Shown: piece after piece, positions 23,346 through 36,040 of the stretch | Layout of the letters: every line of letters begins with the position of its first letter | Position numbering within the stretch: position 1 is the first letter of the stretch | NCBI GenBank assembly: GCA_028641055.1 | Contig: CM054060.1 | Location: forward strand, 55,454,292-55,518,291 | DNA length: 64,000 nt | Source: Alopecurus myosuroides | Taxonomy: Eukaryota; Streptophyta; Magnoliopsida; Poales; Poaceae | Reading direction: 5' to 3' | Position numbers and translations under genes: made by a program | The notes under the pieces: model-generated | What the model saw: the letters and a program-made list of their open reading frames with translations, nothing else | Databases searched by the model: none | What the model was told of the DNA's origin: nothing

Positions 23346-23859
23346 TGGCAGATGAGTACCCACTGAGTGGTGAACATGTATGAGAGGTGGGCTATATATA
23401 GGGTCGTGTGACTTTCGAAGTGATCGTGATTGCATGCTAATCGAATGGCTGAGAAGCAATCGAAAGAAACACAACGCTGATCCAACGGCTCACAAGCGCT
23501 CGAAGGAAACACACGATCCGTGTGCTTCTTCCCGAAAGAGACACAACGATGATCCAACGGTTCAGAAGCCCCAGAAAATAAAGACACCGCTGATCAAACG
23601 GTTCATAAGCCCCCGAAGGAAACATACAATCCGTGTGCTTGTACGCTGTGTTGTTTGGTTGGATAGTTTGAAATAAAGTCTGGCATAATTCAAACAAAGT
23701 AGCGGAATTATTCAAACTAACACTAATACATCAAACTAACTTCGACCGAGGCCTAATCCGCGTCGTCTCAGCTAACAGGTGGCGGGGTACACAGGTAGCT
23801 AGACCAGCAATACGGAACAACAGTGGATACATAGGCGAACCATTTGTCCGAGCTAAGGT
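23346..23859. other. Spacer with a degenerate 60-70-bp repeat
   Basis: Phrases of the type GATCCAACGGTTCAGAAGC and CGAAGGAAACACACGATCCG recur between about 23450 and 23640. No supported ORF. It would be the 3' flank of the minus-strand ORF that ends at 23860. Confidence 0.5.
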
Positions 23860-24405
23860 TTAGTCATACTCCTGCCCAGGAGTATAATACATGTTCTCGT
23901 AGTCATCGAAGTTGCCACCGTCATCGTCGCTCTCGTCGGACGGCGGTCCAGGATTGAATCTCGGCGGGTGAGCACGCCTGGACTGGAAGTGAGGGTACCG
24001 CAGGCGGGGATTATCGCCGGCAGTTATGTAGTTCATGACGCTCTAAAGAGTGCGTACTCTCCACGAGAGCCGACAACCGGCCTCGTTGAAGTTCGAAGGA
24101 GGCGGGCCATCCTCCTCGTGCCTGGTGAGCATCCTCTCACGCAGATTGATGAAGAAGGCGTCCCAAGTCGGGCGGTAGTCGGAATTCCAGCGGGGATCCC
24201 GACGCTGCTTTGGTGTGAGCTCGAGGTAGTAGTGGTTTGTGATGGCCGCCCGGCGCGCCATACCTTGAGGGACAGGAAGGACCGGCACGCCTCCGGCGCT
24301 CAGTTACCAGGCAGCGGGGACGGTGTAGCCGGGCGGGCAGGGGTAGTTCGAGGCGCAAAGCTCCTCCGCGTGCGGGTAGGTTAGAGTGGGTACGGTGGAA
24401 GCCAT
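23860..24405 (-). pseudogene. CACTA accessory ORF (uncharacterised grass CACTA-associated protein)
   Basis: The minus strand opens with ATG at 24405 (MASTVPTLTYPHAEELCAS) and runs in one frame to TAA at 23860-23862, but with two internal stops: TAA after VPAAW at about 24305 and TAG after RVRTL at about 24040. Segments such as MARRAAITNHYYLELTPKQR and RPTWDAFFINLRERML resemble small proteins that I associate with grass CACTA elements. The C terminus is acidic (DESDDDGGNFDDYE). It lies in CACTA element 1 between TNP2 and the Ulp1-like gene, on the opposite strand. Function is unknown; a DNA-binding TNPA-like role is only a guess. The two stops make it a pseudogene. Confidence 0.5.
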
Positions 24406-24477
24406 GTTAGAATGATGAGGTTACATATATCAGTTTAGATTTGATATGGCAATGTTGTACAAGCCTACATATATATA

Positions 24478-24640
24478 TATATATGGGGTGGAAAGCGCGG
24501 GAAGAAATATGTCAGGAAGAAAAAGCGCGGGAAGAAATAAGACGGAAAGAATCAGCGCGGGAAGAAAGATGGCAGGAAGAAATATGGCGGAAAGAAATGT
24601 GGCAGGAAGAAAGATGGAGGGAAGAGATGTTTGAAAATTC
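24478..24640 (+). repeat. Purine-rich low-complexity repeat
   Basis: Short units of the form GCGGGAAGAAATATGGCAGG and GCGCGGGAAGAA repeat about ten times. Any ORF across it (charged, E/R/K-rich) is a by-product of the repeat. It sits just upstream of the minus-strand accessory ORF. Confidence 0.8.
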
Positions 24641-24935
24641 ATAAAATTGTTACTAGTTTAAAATAGTTAGATTAAATAATTTTTTAAACAGAAAATGTAT
24701 CTGAAATGGTCATGCAATTTTAAACACTTTTCATATTGAAAGTTTCTCCAAATTCAAAACAATTCATAAACTAGGTTTTTTAAAATGTTTGAAAATTCAA
24801 AAAATTGTTACTAGTTTAAATAGTTAGAATAACTATTTTTAAAACAAAAAATGTATTTGAAATGTTCATGCAGTTTTAAACATTTTTCATATTGAAAGTA
24901 TCTCCAAATTCAAAACCATTTGAAATGTATTTGAA
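24629..24935 (+). repeat. Direct duplication of about 157 bp, AT-rich
   Basis: The unit starting TGTTTGAAAATTCA at 24629 recurs at 24786 with the same order of phrases (TTGTTACTAGTTTAAA, CTCCAAATTCAAAACC). Confidence 0.85.
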
Positions 24936-24984
24936 ACATGGAAAAAAAATAAAATGGCGGCAGGCTGGCAAAAATGAAAAATAG

Positions 24985-25035
24985 GGCCTTTTACCCCGGT
25001 TGGTGCCACCAACCGGGGCCAAAGGGTGGGAGGTA
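24985..25035. repeat. Internal copy of the CACTA subterminal inverted motif
   Basis: A perfect inverted repeat at 24994-25018 has arms CCCCGGTTGG and CCAACCGGGG around GTGCC-type central bases. It matches the motif class at the right end of the same element (37290-37475). It lies directly upstream of the GC-rich leader of the Ulp1-like gene, so it may be a transposase-binding site in that promoter; this is inference. Confidence 0.6.
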
Positions 25036-25371
25036 TATAGCCCCAGGCCAAGCCAATGATCGAGGCAAACCCTCATTCGAAGACGGTTGGCCGAGAACAG
25101 AACGTCGCCGTCAGGCTGCCAAAATTCGTCGTCGCCGCCAAAGTCCTCCTCTCTCGCGCCCTAGCCCTCCCCGCGCAGCCCCCTCCCCCTCGCCGTCGGC
25201 CGTCCGCGCCTCCTCCTCGACACAGCGCCACCGCCGTGTCCTCCTCCTCGAGGTGAGTGTTGCCGCGCTTCCGCGGGGTCCTCCTCCGCCGTGCCCCCTC
25301 CTCCTCCTCCTCAGTACCCGCCGCCGGCCTTGCCCCTCCTCCTCCTCGAGGTGAGCAAAGAGAGAGATGAT

Positions 25372-25990
25372 TTTTTTTCTGTTAGTCTATTAGTTAGTGT
25401 TAGTTAATGTTAATTAGTTAGTGTTAGTAATCAGGATTTTTTTAGCTACTGTTAGTTAGTGTTACTAAGTAGGAATTTTTTTAGTTACTATTAGTAGCTA
25501 GTGTTAGTAATTAGTGTTAGTTAGTTAGTGTTAGTCAGTGTTAGTTAATAGTTAGTTACTAGTATTAGTACTTAGTATTAGGAATTTTTTAGTACTTAGT
25601 ATTAGTAATTTTTTAGTAGTACTTAGAAATTTTTTTAGTACTTAGTATTAGTAATTTTTAGTACTTAGGATTTTTTTAGTACTTAGTATTACTAATTTTT
25701 TAGTACATAGTAATTTTTTTACTCTCGCCGCCGTGCCCCTTTATGTAGTAGTATTAGGAATTAATATTAGTACTTAGTAGTAATTTGAATTAGTATACTT
25801 AGTAATATGTACTACTAGTAATTTTTTTCTAGGGTTAACTACAAGTAATATAAGTAGTTAGTATTAGTATATACTTAGTCAATATTAGTGAATTAGTACT
25901 TAGAATTATTTTTTCTATTAGTACTTAGAGTTTTTTACTTAGAATATCTTAGCGTGATTATTTAGTAGTAATTATTACTTAGTAGATTGA
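25372..25990 (+). repeat. Degenerate TTAGT-type array in an intron
   Basis: About 600 bp built from TTAGTTAGTGTTAGT and TACTTAGTATTAGTAATTTTT variants, without a fixed period. It lies in the first intron of the Ulp1-like gene. Not telomeric: the unit is not TTTAGGG. Confidence 0.8.
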
Positions 25991-28963
25991 CTTAGTTGTA
26001 ATTCTTCTTATTTACCGGTGATTGACTTAGTGTTAATTTGACATATGTGAAACTTGATTGCATTTGAATTTATTAAAATACTGAAGTGATTTACTTGGTC
26101 AAATGTTTGACTTACTAAAGTATTTTATCTTTCATTTGTATTAGTTGAGCTATGGACAACATAGAGGGTGAAGAACAAGTGTTTATGATAATAGAAGAAA
26201 GTACACTCCCTGTTGAACCCAATGTCGGTGAAGGTCAAGACGACGGCTCGGAGTACTTGAACGATTCAGTTCGGGGAATGAAGAAAGAAGAGAAATTGCA
26301 AAGACCGGATGTGGAAGCGGATAAAAGCATCGATTAACAAGCCTTAATGTAGGCCGTGGAACCTACTGCATCGACGTTGGTACCAAGAAGTCGAAACAAG
26401 GCCTGGCTCAATAGATGAGCTCTAAAGAGCATTTGGTAATCGAGCAAGTCTATCGATTTGGCGAACCTGCTTGGCCCATTAGTACTGCAACTAAGTTACA
26501 AGTCAATGTGGAGTTATTGTTAGGGACATGATCCCAATAAGTACCAAGAATGGAATGATACTAGTACACATATGATTGTTGATGCCGCTGCACAGACGGA
26601 AGCTGTGGATGCAATCAAGGAGAAGACACGCTGTGACCTATACATGTCGATCTCGAACATATCCATCAAGGTGGCAGACGGCTATGATTTACCTTGCATA
26701 GAGGGAGCGACCTGCCATGGCCGTCCGATTACACCTGGCTATGCTCGTGTTGGTGTGGATGATGTTCAAGAGGCTTGGAGGATAGTGCGGCTTGACATCC
26801 CCGGAGGTGATGGGGTAGAGAGACCGGGAGAAGCAGTCAATTTCATCATACAATGGAAAAAAGAAAGGCATAGTGTTTTCGATGAGCAGTCTGCCGCCAC
26901 CACCTCCACCTACTTCTACGAGACGTAGTCCACCGCCAGCACAACCACCTAGAATGAGTCCGACTCGATTACCGCCAGCACACGTCGATGCCATGGACGT
27001 CAGCAGCTCGAGTCCGGCTCGATCTCTGATGCCTGAGTCGACTCCGTCGCCCACTAAGTCCTATAAGCGGAAGGCTGCTGCCTCTAAGTCTTCCCCAAAG
27101 AATAAACGTGCTCCAAAGAAGAAACCCAAGCCACCGCAAGAAAAGTTGCCTTGCGAGATGAATGACGAGGAGACCAAGGAGTGGGTGACTGCGGACACGA
27201 AACGTCAGATATCTGCGTGGGGAAAGAAAACCTCGGATCCGCCAAAGGAACCAATAGATCCGGCAGTAAAGAAGCACTTCAAGAATTTGCTGGGAATGCC
27301 ATCCCAAGTTCAGCTGAATCTTCCATGTGTCTATGATCGCGGATTATTGATGACTTATAACGAAGTCAGGAAGGCGGGGAAAACAACCCCCTCCCCCCAC
27401 TCAAGGTGTTGGCCACTGCACAGACTCCCTCCAAGCCAGTTGATACGGAAGCAACTAAGAGGTTTGCCACAGATTGTGGTATAACAGTTGAACAATTGCT
27501 AAGCGATGGCGACTCCATCTCAAAGGCTGATATGGCATGGAAATATGAGTTAGGGACGTCTCTCGTCTGACCTGATCTGCTCGACTCTATGACAACATTA
27601 AAGCGCCAACTGCATAAGTGGCATGTCCAAAGCGCAAATGCCGGGCAGGACCAAATCATGGTGAAAATTAGACATGAGGATGACTTCCACGAGGACTCGA
27701 TCTATATTGATTTCGAAGATCTTTTTTTCTTCAATAATCTAGACGCCCTCGACAAATCGCTCATCATCATGTATTGTCTGTAAGTCTCTACCTCAGCTAG
27801 TTCGATAATGGCTTCTTATATTATCCTCACTGTACGATATATATTATGCTGATTGAAGCTTCGGGAATGTAATGGAAACGGTTACATTGGGTTCATTGAC
27901 CCATATATCGTCAATGATTTCATTTTAGGGCGATACCCTAAAATCACGGAGGATAACACCCTTATGTTTTTGAGGAAACAATTTCACTGTAGTGAAATAC
28001 TATTTCCTTACAGACAAGGGTGAGTGTTGCTGTCTCTGATGCATATTCCTTCACATTTCTCTTTTGCTAAGTCGGTGTTAAATATAAATGTTGAGTTATG
28101 CATGCAGTTTCCACTGGATTCTTTTAAACATTCACGTTGACACCGGAGCAGTTGATCTCATGGACTCTATGCATAAAGAACAAAAGGAGTACACACCCAT
28201 TATTTCAATGCTCACAAAGTATGTTCAATCGTTGTCGCACTATACCGTCCCCTTTTGTTCAATCACTAGAGGCTGGGGCGCCCCTTGGGGCGCCTCCTGG
28301 CTATGACTTTGCGGTCCAATCGCGCCTTCATCTATCACCATTCAATTTTCCAGTCTTCGAAAATCTGTAACAATTGCATCGGGCTCGTGTGTATAAGCAA
28401 TGGACCCGTATTTCCAATCACATGGTGATTACAGACGAGCATGACTACTCTCTTTAGTGTAAAATTCCATAGGGTCCAATTTTGAAGAGAAAAAAACTCC
28501 GTACATGATGTACAATTTATAGTGCCATTGCGCATATGAAACATACAAGACGTTAGATGACGTTAGACCTAGATCAGGAAGTTCAGGAATATTTAGATAC
28601 AACATGTCCCCAACATTCCGAAGAAGTCTAAACATTCCTCAAAATAATAGATGCCACCGTACAGGGTATACTGACTATAAATTTTTGCTATCTACAAATA
28701 TTTTCTTAAAATAGCGAAACTTGATTGAGAACAAGCATCTCTTCCATTGCTAACATGAAACAATTCATGATAGGTGACAATGCTTCACTTACAAGGGAAA
28801 CGGTTCCTGCAAAAAAAAAAAAATCTATGACACTACATGACCACTTCAAATCTACCATTTCAGTTTTGTTGAATCAAAACGAGAAGATAATGGAAAATAG
28901 TAATAAACCTGCAATATTAAGCATATATTTTTATATATCGAACAAAATAACGAAACAATAGTA

Positions 28964-29137
28964 TTTCCCCTTTTTACCACACATTTGAAATATATTTCCC
29001 AAGTTACCCAAGTGCTAGCGTTACCCACGTTGAAATATAGTTCCCCTTTTTACCACACATTGAAATATATTTCCCAACTAATCAAGTGCTAGTGTTACCC
29101 AAGTTGAAATATATTTCCCATTTTTACCACACATTTG
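28964..29137 (+). repeat. Tandem repeat of about 75 bp, 2.3 copies
   Basis: Units start TTCCCCTTTTTACCACACAT at about 28965 and 29041, with a partial third at 29115. They share AAATATATTTCCCAA and AAGTGCTAGxGTTACCCA. Confidence 0.85.
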
Positions 29138-29144
29138 TGCCTAG

Positions 29145-29970
29145 TTTCATGGTTTACATAAATTAACAAAAACTACCCAACTTAAAGCTTGCACTCACAT
29201 TAAATATTCGCGTGGGAGCTGACTTGGACCCGGCATAAAAAATACCGGAAACTGATCGTACAGATTCATCTTTAAAACGAAAGCATATGGCTCTTTTTAT
29301 CTCAAGCTTAGGATATTTTTCGAAAAAATTATATATTTATTAATGAGTCCACGTTATTTATGCCACCGTTCATTTGCTATCTAGCATCAACTTATACGCC
29401 ACGACCACTCACACGCGGTGTTCCCTGTCGTCCACTTGCGTGTGCATCGGAAAGAGAAACGCCTCTCCTTCGCGACACAAGAAACGCCTCTCCTTTGCGA
29501 CACAGGGCGCTGGATGGATTTCTAAAGCCAGCGAATGTCCTGTGTACACACAGCGCATACTTTCACCACTGCACGATACCTAGAACTGCACGATGCACGC
29601 ACGCGCGCACAGTAGACCGGGCGCTTAGTCGTCCCGCTAAGACGATCGCCCGTCCACACACCTGCTTACAGCAGCTACCTAGTAGGAGAGAAAGGACACA
29701 TGTACCAGTTTATAGCAGAGAACTGAATACGAAACATGACCAACTAAAAGGCCCATGTGATGCAGATTCAGTACCGATTTAGCTTCTGAAATAGATGCTC
29801 AATCTCAACGTACAATCAGCTAATAAACATATACTGAGGTTAGGTTGTAATAGGAAATAAGAATTTAACCTCGGAATTTAGTAACTGTTGAGGGTTGTAA
29901 AAATTGGCAGATGAGTAGTATAAATACCTGCATCGCCAAAACGATAATGTAAAGAATGTAGTGATATTTC
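29145..29970. other. Helitron interior with no supported gene
   Basis: 29145-29360 is AT-rich. 29360-29780 is more GC-rich with an open frame of 140 codons that shows no domain and poor codon logic; it might be a captured leader or promoter. 29780-29970 is AT-rich. Confidence 0.4.
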
Positions 29971-29971
29971 C

Positions 29972-30085
29972 CTACTTCATATCAAGGAACGTATGCAGGA
30001 CAATGACAATCCCTCCAAGTGTCATTCTAAGAAACACAAAGAACTGATAGATGGATCCAACAATATTGAAGGTTAAATTCAGCAC
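29972..30085 (-). other. Possible captured exon, hydrophobic
   Basis: On the minus strand a good acceptor (TATCTTCAG) precedes a frame reading VLNLTFNIVGSIYQFFVFLR and then GGIVIVLHTFLDMK and stop. The hydrophobic content suggests a membrane segment. The parent gene is not recognised. Confidence 0.35.
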
Positions 30086-30747
30086 CTGAAGATAGTTACT
30101 TACGGTGGAGGTCTTACTGCTTGGAATAGATCTTTTCAGCAGATTTACTGGACATACAACCAATAAGTTAACCTTCCTGCGACAACTGACACTCGCATTA
30201 AGTAGATAGTTCTAAATAGTTATATTTAGCTCTTCATCTGCCAAACACGACTCAAATTGTAGAACTCCTACTTTGTGTCTTCTATTTTACCTACAACTAC
30301 TGATAACGCATCAGGAAAAATATAATTCATTAGTCATGAACTGAATATGCAGATGCTTCGAGCCCTTTATAAAACATAAAAAAGTTTCAAGCAGAACTGA
30401 TACCGAGATTACCAAAAAAAATAAGTAGATTGCACCCAGATGCATTCTATGTTTCCAGAATATCAACGGTAGCTGCCCTGCGCTTGCTATTTTACAACTC
30501 AAATTCAGAGTTCTTAGTGGTGACCATTGATGTATGCATACAACAAGAAATAAGTATAAGCTCCTAACACTATTTTGATATTTTACCTTCACGGAGATGA
30601 AGGGAACAATCCAGCGCCATTCTAAAAAATGTCTCCAGCACAGGAATCATAACATGCACAAGTTTTGTTCAAGAATGAATGGGAACAACTACATGTTTCA
30701 AAGGTAGTCTTTTTCGAACACCTGTGTGTCAGTGATATCCTCATTGA
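30086..30747. other. Intron-like sequence in the Helitron
   Basis: AT-rich. A second hydrophobic minus-strand frame (about 30390-30480, FWKHRMHLGAIYLFF, followed by GTAATC) might be another captured exon. Otherwise nothing is seen. Confidence 0.35.
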
Positions 30748-30760
30748 CCCTCTCATGAAA

Positions 30761-30904
30761 AGCATTGTAAAAAAGGATATACCCGGTGCATAGAGGCTGG
30801 GGGGTTATAGGAACCTAGTCTTTCCCCTGCAAAGTGCAGTGCAGGGGAGGCTGGTTCGAACCCGGGACCAAGTGGGCTGGACCTCACCACTACACCAAGG
30901 CCTG
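30761..30904 (-). mobile_element. Au-type SINE
   Basis: On the minus strand the tRNA-like head has an A box (TGGTGTAGTGGTGAG) and a B box (GGTTCGAACC), followed by the Au-family body CTGCACTTTGCAGGGGAA and a T-rich tail. A 13-bp imperfect target duplication flanks it: CCCTCTCATGAAA at 30748-30760 and CCCTCTCATGGAA at 30905-30917. It is a polymerase III retroposon that needs LINE machinery. Confidence 0.92.
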
Positions 30905-30917
30905 CCCTCTCATGGAA

Positions 30918-32828
30918 TCCACTGTATATAATATAAATGACGTCAGCCCAAAAAGAACACCCACAAAATATCAAATACCTCCTAGAATTTAAACCAACTA
31001 CAGACCAAAAAATATAACCAAACCGGCAATCCATGATGTTTTAAGCAAGAATGTTATTAGGTAACTTGCTCTCTGTGAGCAGAATCGCCTCTTTGTACAC
31101 GGTCCTCCTATTTTTCAGCTTGCCATAACAAGCAGGAGCAGCTGTTGAGATATTTTGAGTGACATTAACACTCGAGGAGTTCACAACTCAAGAAGCAGTA
31201 TAATGTCACCAGAGCTGGGAAATGTCAAACTGAAATACCTCGCTACACATTCCAGAATTTAAGATACACCCTGATAATTGTTACATAAGAATTAGTGTAA
31301 GACACGACGCATTAACAAACGAGAAGTATCAAAGAAAGCTGAGTTTTCTACAAGGTACTCCTTTGTCAACAATAACAGGAAAGCTAATGTTTTCTACAAG
31401 GTATGTATTTGTCAACAAGAACAGGGAAAGGTTACTCATATAATCCACCTGATAACACCAAAAAAACACAAGAACGGCCTCAAAACTAAGGAGTTTACAC
31501 TTGTTTGCCTACAAATGAGTGAAAATTTAGCAGACTTCTCATTTTTCCAAGAAAAGCAACTGATTTATGCTAGCAAAAGGCACAACCACAAGACTAAGGT
31601 GTTCACATTTGTTTGTCTACACACTAATGAAAATTTAGAAAACTTAAAATTTTCCAAGAAAAGCAACTATTCTTGGCTGGCAAAAGGCACAAGAAATTTT
31701 CCTGTACAGACAATATAAGTTTGTGTTAAGGATTTAGGCACTTCAGATCACAAACTACATGATAATCTCCATATAAGAGTTTCCAAATGAAAAGCGACAA
31801 TACTACTGATATTTACCGAGCTAGCTCTTATGTAATTGCTAAAATGGGGCATTGAATACCAATAATATTCCCTTTCCTGGATGGTTAAAGTGTAAATTTA
31901 CTTGTTTAGTAACATTAGATGCAAATTTGAGTTTCCATTGCGCGAGTCATTGCAATGTTATGATATATGATGGCATATTAAGTAAGTTCATTCCCTAATT
32001 AATATGCATACTACTTTTCTTAATGACTCGTGGTTCCAGCTATGTATGATGCCATATTTTGGTTAATCATGGGTGCACATATTTTGTATGGCATGTGCAT
32101 GGTCCGTGCACATGTATAATTTTTCTCAAGAATATTTTTCTAGCTTGAAGTGTTCGTAATAGATACAGTTTAATTAGAATCAGTTATACATGGACATTCT
32201 AACCAATCGAGACTATGTGTCCCTATGTCATAACCACATCCAAGGTTCTATTTCCCGTTTCTGGGCTGATTCTCACCAGTTACAAAATCAGGTGATATAC
32301 AAAGTTTGCATCAATTTCCATTAGTGGATGGATCTATAAGGAGAATATATGAAATGAGCAAAACTATGGATATTCCTTACAAAAATAACAATAATGACTA
32401 TGATCTAATAACTAAGTACAAAGTAGGTAAGCCCTATATGAGAAGGCCAGAACTATCAAATGTGTAACAAATGCAACAAACGTGCTTCAGAAAACGTAAG
32501 AATTTACAAACATGCCAGCAGAATTTTTTACCCTGAAGAAGCCAATAAAAAAATCTCTAAAAGAGAGTCAACCAAAGTTAAATGTTAGTAGTTTAGTAGC
32601 AATGGAATTAGGCCCAACCTTGTAGAGTGCGTCCCCGGCTTAGGAATTGTTCAATTGTATTAAAAACACAGCCTGCATTTTGACTGACAATCATTCTCTG
32701 GACAAGAAAGCTTTACAAAAATTCCCTCTCGGCAATCTTCGGGCGATCAAGGCAAACAAACATTCCTATCCTTGCAGCAGTCTCCGAAAGTAAATGGGAA
32801 AAAGTATATATTTCTCTTAATCCTTAAA
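30918..32828. other. AT-rich intron-like interior of the Helitron
   Basis: No gene supported. It contains a direct repeat of TTTTCTACAAGGTA near 31346 and 31390 and the 100-bp duplication listed separately at 31491-31694. Confidence 0.45.
31491..31694 (+). repeat. Direct duplication of about 100-105 bp
   Basis: Two units share CACTTGTTTGCCTAC / CACATTTGTTTGTCTAC, TTTTTCCAAGAAAAGCAACT and GGCACAA in the same order. Confidence 0.75.
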
Positions 32829-33029
32829 TTATCCTTTGCTATTTCTCCATAGCAGCGCCTTTGACTCCTCAAAGCTAAACACTACCTCCTCCCCACAATA
32901 GTTGATCGTGGCCTTGTCGTAAGTCCTGATCAACCAATCATAGCAGAAAACATAAATCATCAAGAATCGACTAACAAAATCAGTCATGGCATAAACACCT
33001 TTACATGCTTTCGTAACAGTGAGCACCAC
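32829..33029 (-). other. Possible captured exon, weakly AP2-domain-like
   Basis: After an acceptor-like GGTTGATCAG on the minus strand the frame reads TYDKATINYCGEEVVFSFEE. This is distantly like the C-terminal half of an AP2 domain (AYDKAAIKCNGREAVTNFE in the family), where plant AP2 genes have an exon boundary. The rest of the domain was not found. It could be chance. Confidence 0.3.
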
Positions 33030-36000
33030 ACATATAAAAAATTAAAAGAGATTAACACTGTGCGCCAGCCCCTTAATCCACACAATGCTACTAATCTAGA
33101 AGCATTTATTCTGAACCGAGAGATTTGGTGTGCATACAACATATAATGGTGAAATTCAACATCGTGCAGTGTGCTCCTCACCATGCTCAGTACAGATTTA
33201 GCTACTCTCACACAGAGGTGTGTCTTGCATTCCCAGGGAACAACTATGATATTTTAAAATAATATCTTGTAAGAAAATGTTGTATCCACGTTTCCTAGAA
33301 GACTGGAACGTCATACGGTGGTGTTTACATGATGCTGTTTTTACTAAATAATGCTCAACTTCTTTGAGGATGGTACAGATGAGATAAACTGGCCACGACG
33401 CACCTATGTAGCGAAGATACAAATGAATAACAATGGGCAAAAGTTCATATACAATAGAAAACGTGTGAATAATTTGTTTCTCATATATTATTTTCATCTG
33501 AGGTGCTACACCTTACCATATTAATAGTTGATAGGTGAAGAGAAAGATTCATGGTACCTGCCAGCTCCTTTTCAACGTCAAGTAGAGGATTGGACAGTGC
33601 AGGCAGCCGAGGTCGAACAGGTAACCTTTAGGTGGTGGATTGGCATATTACTTTGTAATAACATCCATCTCTATAGCATACATGCCAATGCACATGGACC
33701 TGCAATGGGAAAAGCTTGAGAGAAGAAATCTTGAAACATGTTTTCACCACTTTTTTACCAGATTTTTAATTTACCATGAAAAAAATAACTCAAGAGCCAG
33801 TGAATTCGAGTAAATGGAACGCATCTGTAATGAAACGAAAAATGCCAAATTTTGATTCAATCACTACATTTGTACCTTATGTTTCACAACACGTCTCCAA
33901 GCTAAATATTTAGGTTCCAGCACATCTGATAAAAAAAAAATTCAATACAAATATATACTAAAGAAAATAGTCATTCATGTTTTGACCCAAATCGACAAAC
34001 TAAAGGTCCTCTAGGTGTCGAAACAGAGCTGCTGCATAATTTATACCACCTATATCAGAAAATGACAGCACAAAATGAATTGAATTTATGTCTAGGGCCC
34101 GAAATATATGGTACGCAAAACATTGCAAGTTAACAGGGTCAGAAAGCCGTATGTTAAAACAAAAACAAATTTCAACTCGCCATGAAGTCCTTGAGAAAAT
34201 AAGTCCTGCAGTATTAGCCCCACATTCTTCCACAAACCCCACTGCCACCTTCCAGGCAAAAGAGACATGACCATACTTCAGACATTTGTTCACATATCAA
34301 CCGTGCATCCAAGGCATAAGTATGCATGGCAAAAAAGGAAAGGTGAGTCAAGCTATTCACCTTGAGGATATCATCCGTTGAAATCTCAAAAAGAGAAAAC
34401 AAGCTCCAGCACCACGACCTCATGCGAAACTACCTGATTAACCAGATCTGTTATAAAACTGTTTGCCGAAAGAAATTGGGGCTGCAACCAACAAGAGCAG
34501 GTTTAAACATTGTATAAAAAAACTGAAAAATAAGTGCACGCTTTTATGCCACACGTAAAGATGTAAATGAAGAACATTGCATGAATGTTAAGAATCAAAT
34601 GGCAACCTGAACATATGCGCATATTCTATACATTACTAATGGTTAAACATATTGCTTCAAAAACAAAATGAACAACATATTTATAAGAATTGAATTGATC
34701 AGTGTTGGGTCCAAAAAAGCATTCTCCTTCAGAGATTTAACGTGAATTATTTTCCAACAAACTATAAGCATTGTTCCCATAATAATTCTTTCTCAGAGAA
34801 GTAATATATTTCAGGTATGAACAGAATACACAATTAATATTGGTTGATGCATGACTTCATATAGCATAATAACAGGTAGTGCATAGCTCATTACAAAACA
34901 TACCCACACATCAAAATCAGTCACACAACACGACCTCCTCTAGTTGGTTACAACACTGAGGAGGCAACAAAAGAGAAAGAGAGGCCATGATTGACAGTGT
35001 ATAAGCGTTTACCTATGCACGAAGCCGAGATGGTGAACTTTTCAGTGCCACTTGATGACTCGGACAAACTTGTCAATGGCCCGCTCTAGCCACCGTTTCG
35101 TGCAAGTCATTTTTTTGTATCAGATTTTGCCCTGCATTTGGATTTCCGACAGATTTCAAATCCCTATGATCCCACAATACCTACCATTTAGTGAAAAAAA
35201 ACACAACCGGATCATTTTGTTGTACCTGCTTGAGGAGATGCCCTAAAATACAGATGTGTTGTAGAAATCCAAACACATGGTTGAATCACAAAAGGGACAT
35301 TTCTGATCCCTTTTAACTGACAACCCTTTCTTAACAAAAAATAAAACAGAAGCTTTCCACACTTCTAGAGGCATACGCGGCATTTAGGTGTTCCATTTAC
35401 CAACTTGGATGACGCGCTGAAAGGCGACATGAGAATCTTACAAATGTGTGCTGCAAGAAAATATGGAGAGCATATATCATTAATTATCTTTGTGGCACTC
35501 AATAGGAATTGTTGTGCAGGCAGTCCCATGGATGTACGAATGGATATACTGCATACATCGATAAAAAAATTCAGTTAGCTACAATGTCTGGGGAACACCT
35601 CAAAAGAACCTTGCTTTTGACATCACCTCCATATAAATGGGACCTGGGCATGAAAATGAATATCCACGTAAACCATAACAATAGATCAATGCATGATATG
35701 TATGCCTCGAAAACAATACCAACTTGCAAATGTGGAAACCAACAATCATATCCTCCGGTGCAGATAGGTTTAAGTCCTTTTCTTGAGAAGCCCATCGTTT
35801 GATATAAAAAAATTCTTCCGAAAATGACCAAGAATCCAATAAAGAACTTAGCACGGGTCAAAGATATTTCGTACTGTATATCGTATCAGTTATCATCCAC
35901 CTTATAGAGGCAAGAACATACGAGAAAAAGAGGCAGGAAAAAATGTGGTCGTATAATCGTACCATATCTCTCCGGAACTCCTGCTTGTTGGTGAAGCTCG

Positions 36001-36040
36001 TTGAGACGCTTCTCTGCCGTAGTCCACCATATCCCCTCGC
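33030..36040. other. Helitron interior, unidentified captured sequence
   Basis: Mostly AT-rich. Minus-strand exon-like pieces with usable splice edges occur near 33545-33620 (RPRLPALSNPLLDVEKELA, then GTACC) and 34190-34270 (FAWKVAVGFVEECGANTAG). I do not recognise the parent gene or genes. Confidence 0.35.

Noticed and set aside
24441..24644. Charged E/R/K-rich ORF with a regular pattern
   Set aside because: It is the translation of a purine-rich simple repeat, with open frames in several registers.
25372..25990. Possible interstitial telomere repeat
   Set aside because: Units are TTAGT-like and irregular, not TTTAGGG; better seen as low-complexity intron sequence.
30880..30904. tRNA gene suggested by A-box and B-box sequences
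   Set aside because: The boxes belong to an Au SINE head with a SINE body and target duplication; no cloverleaf follows.
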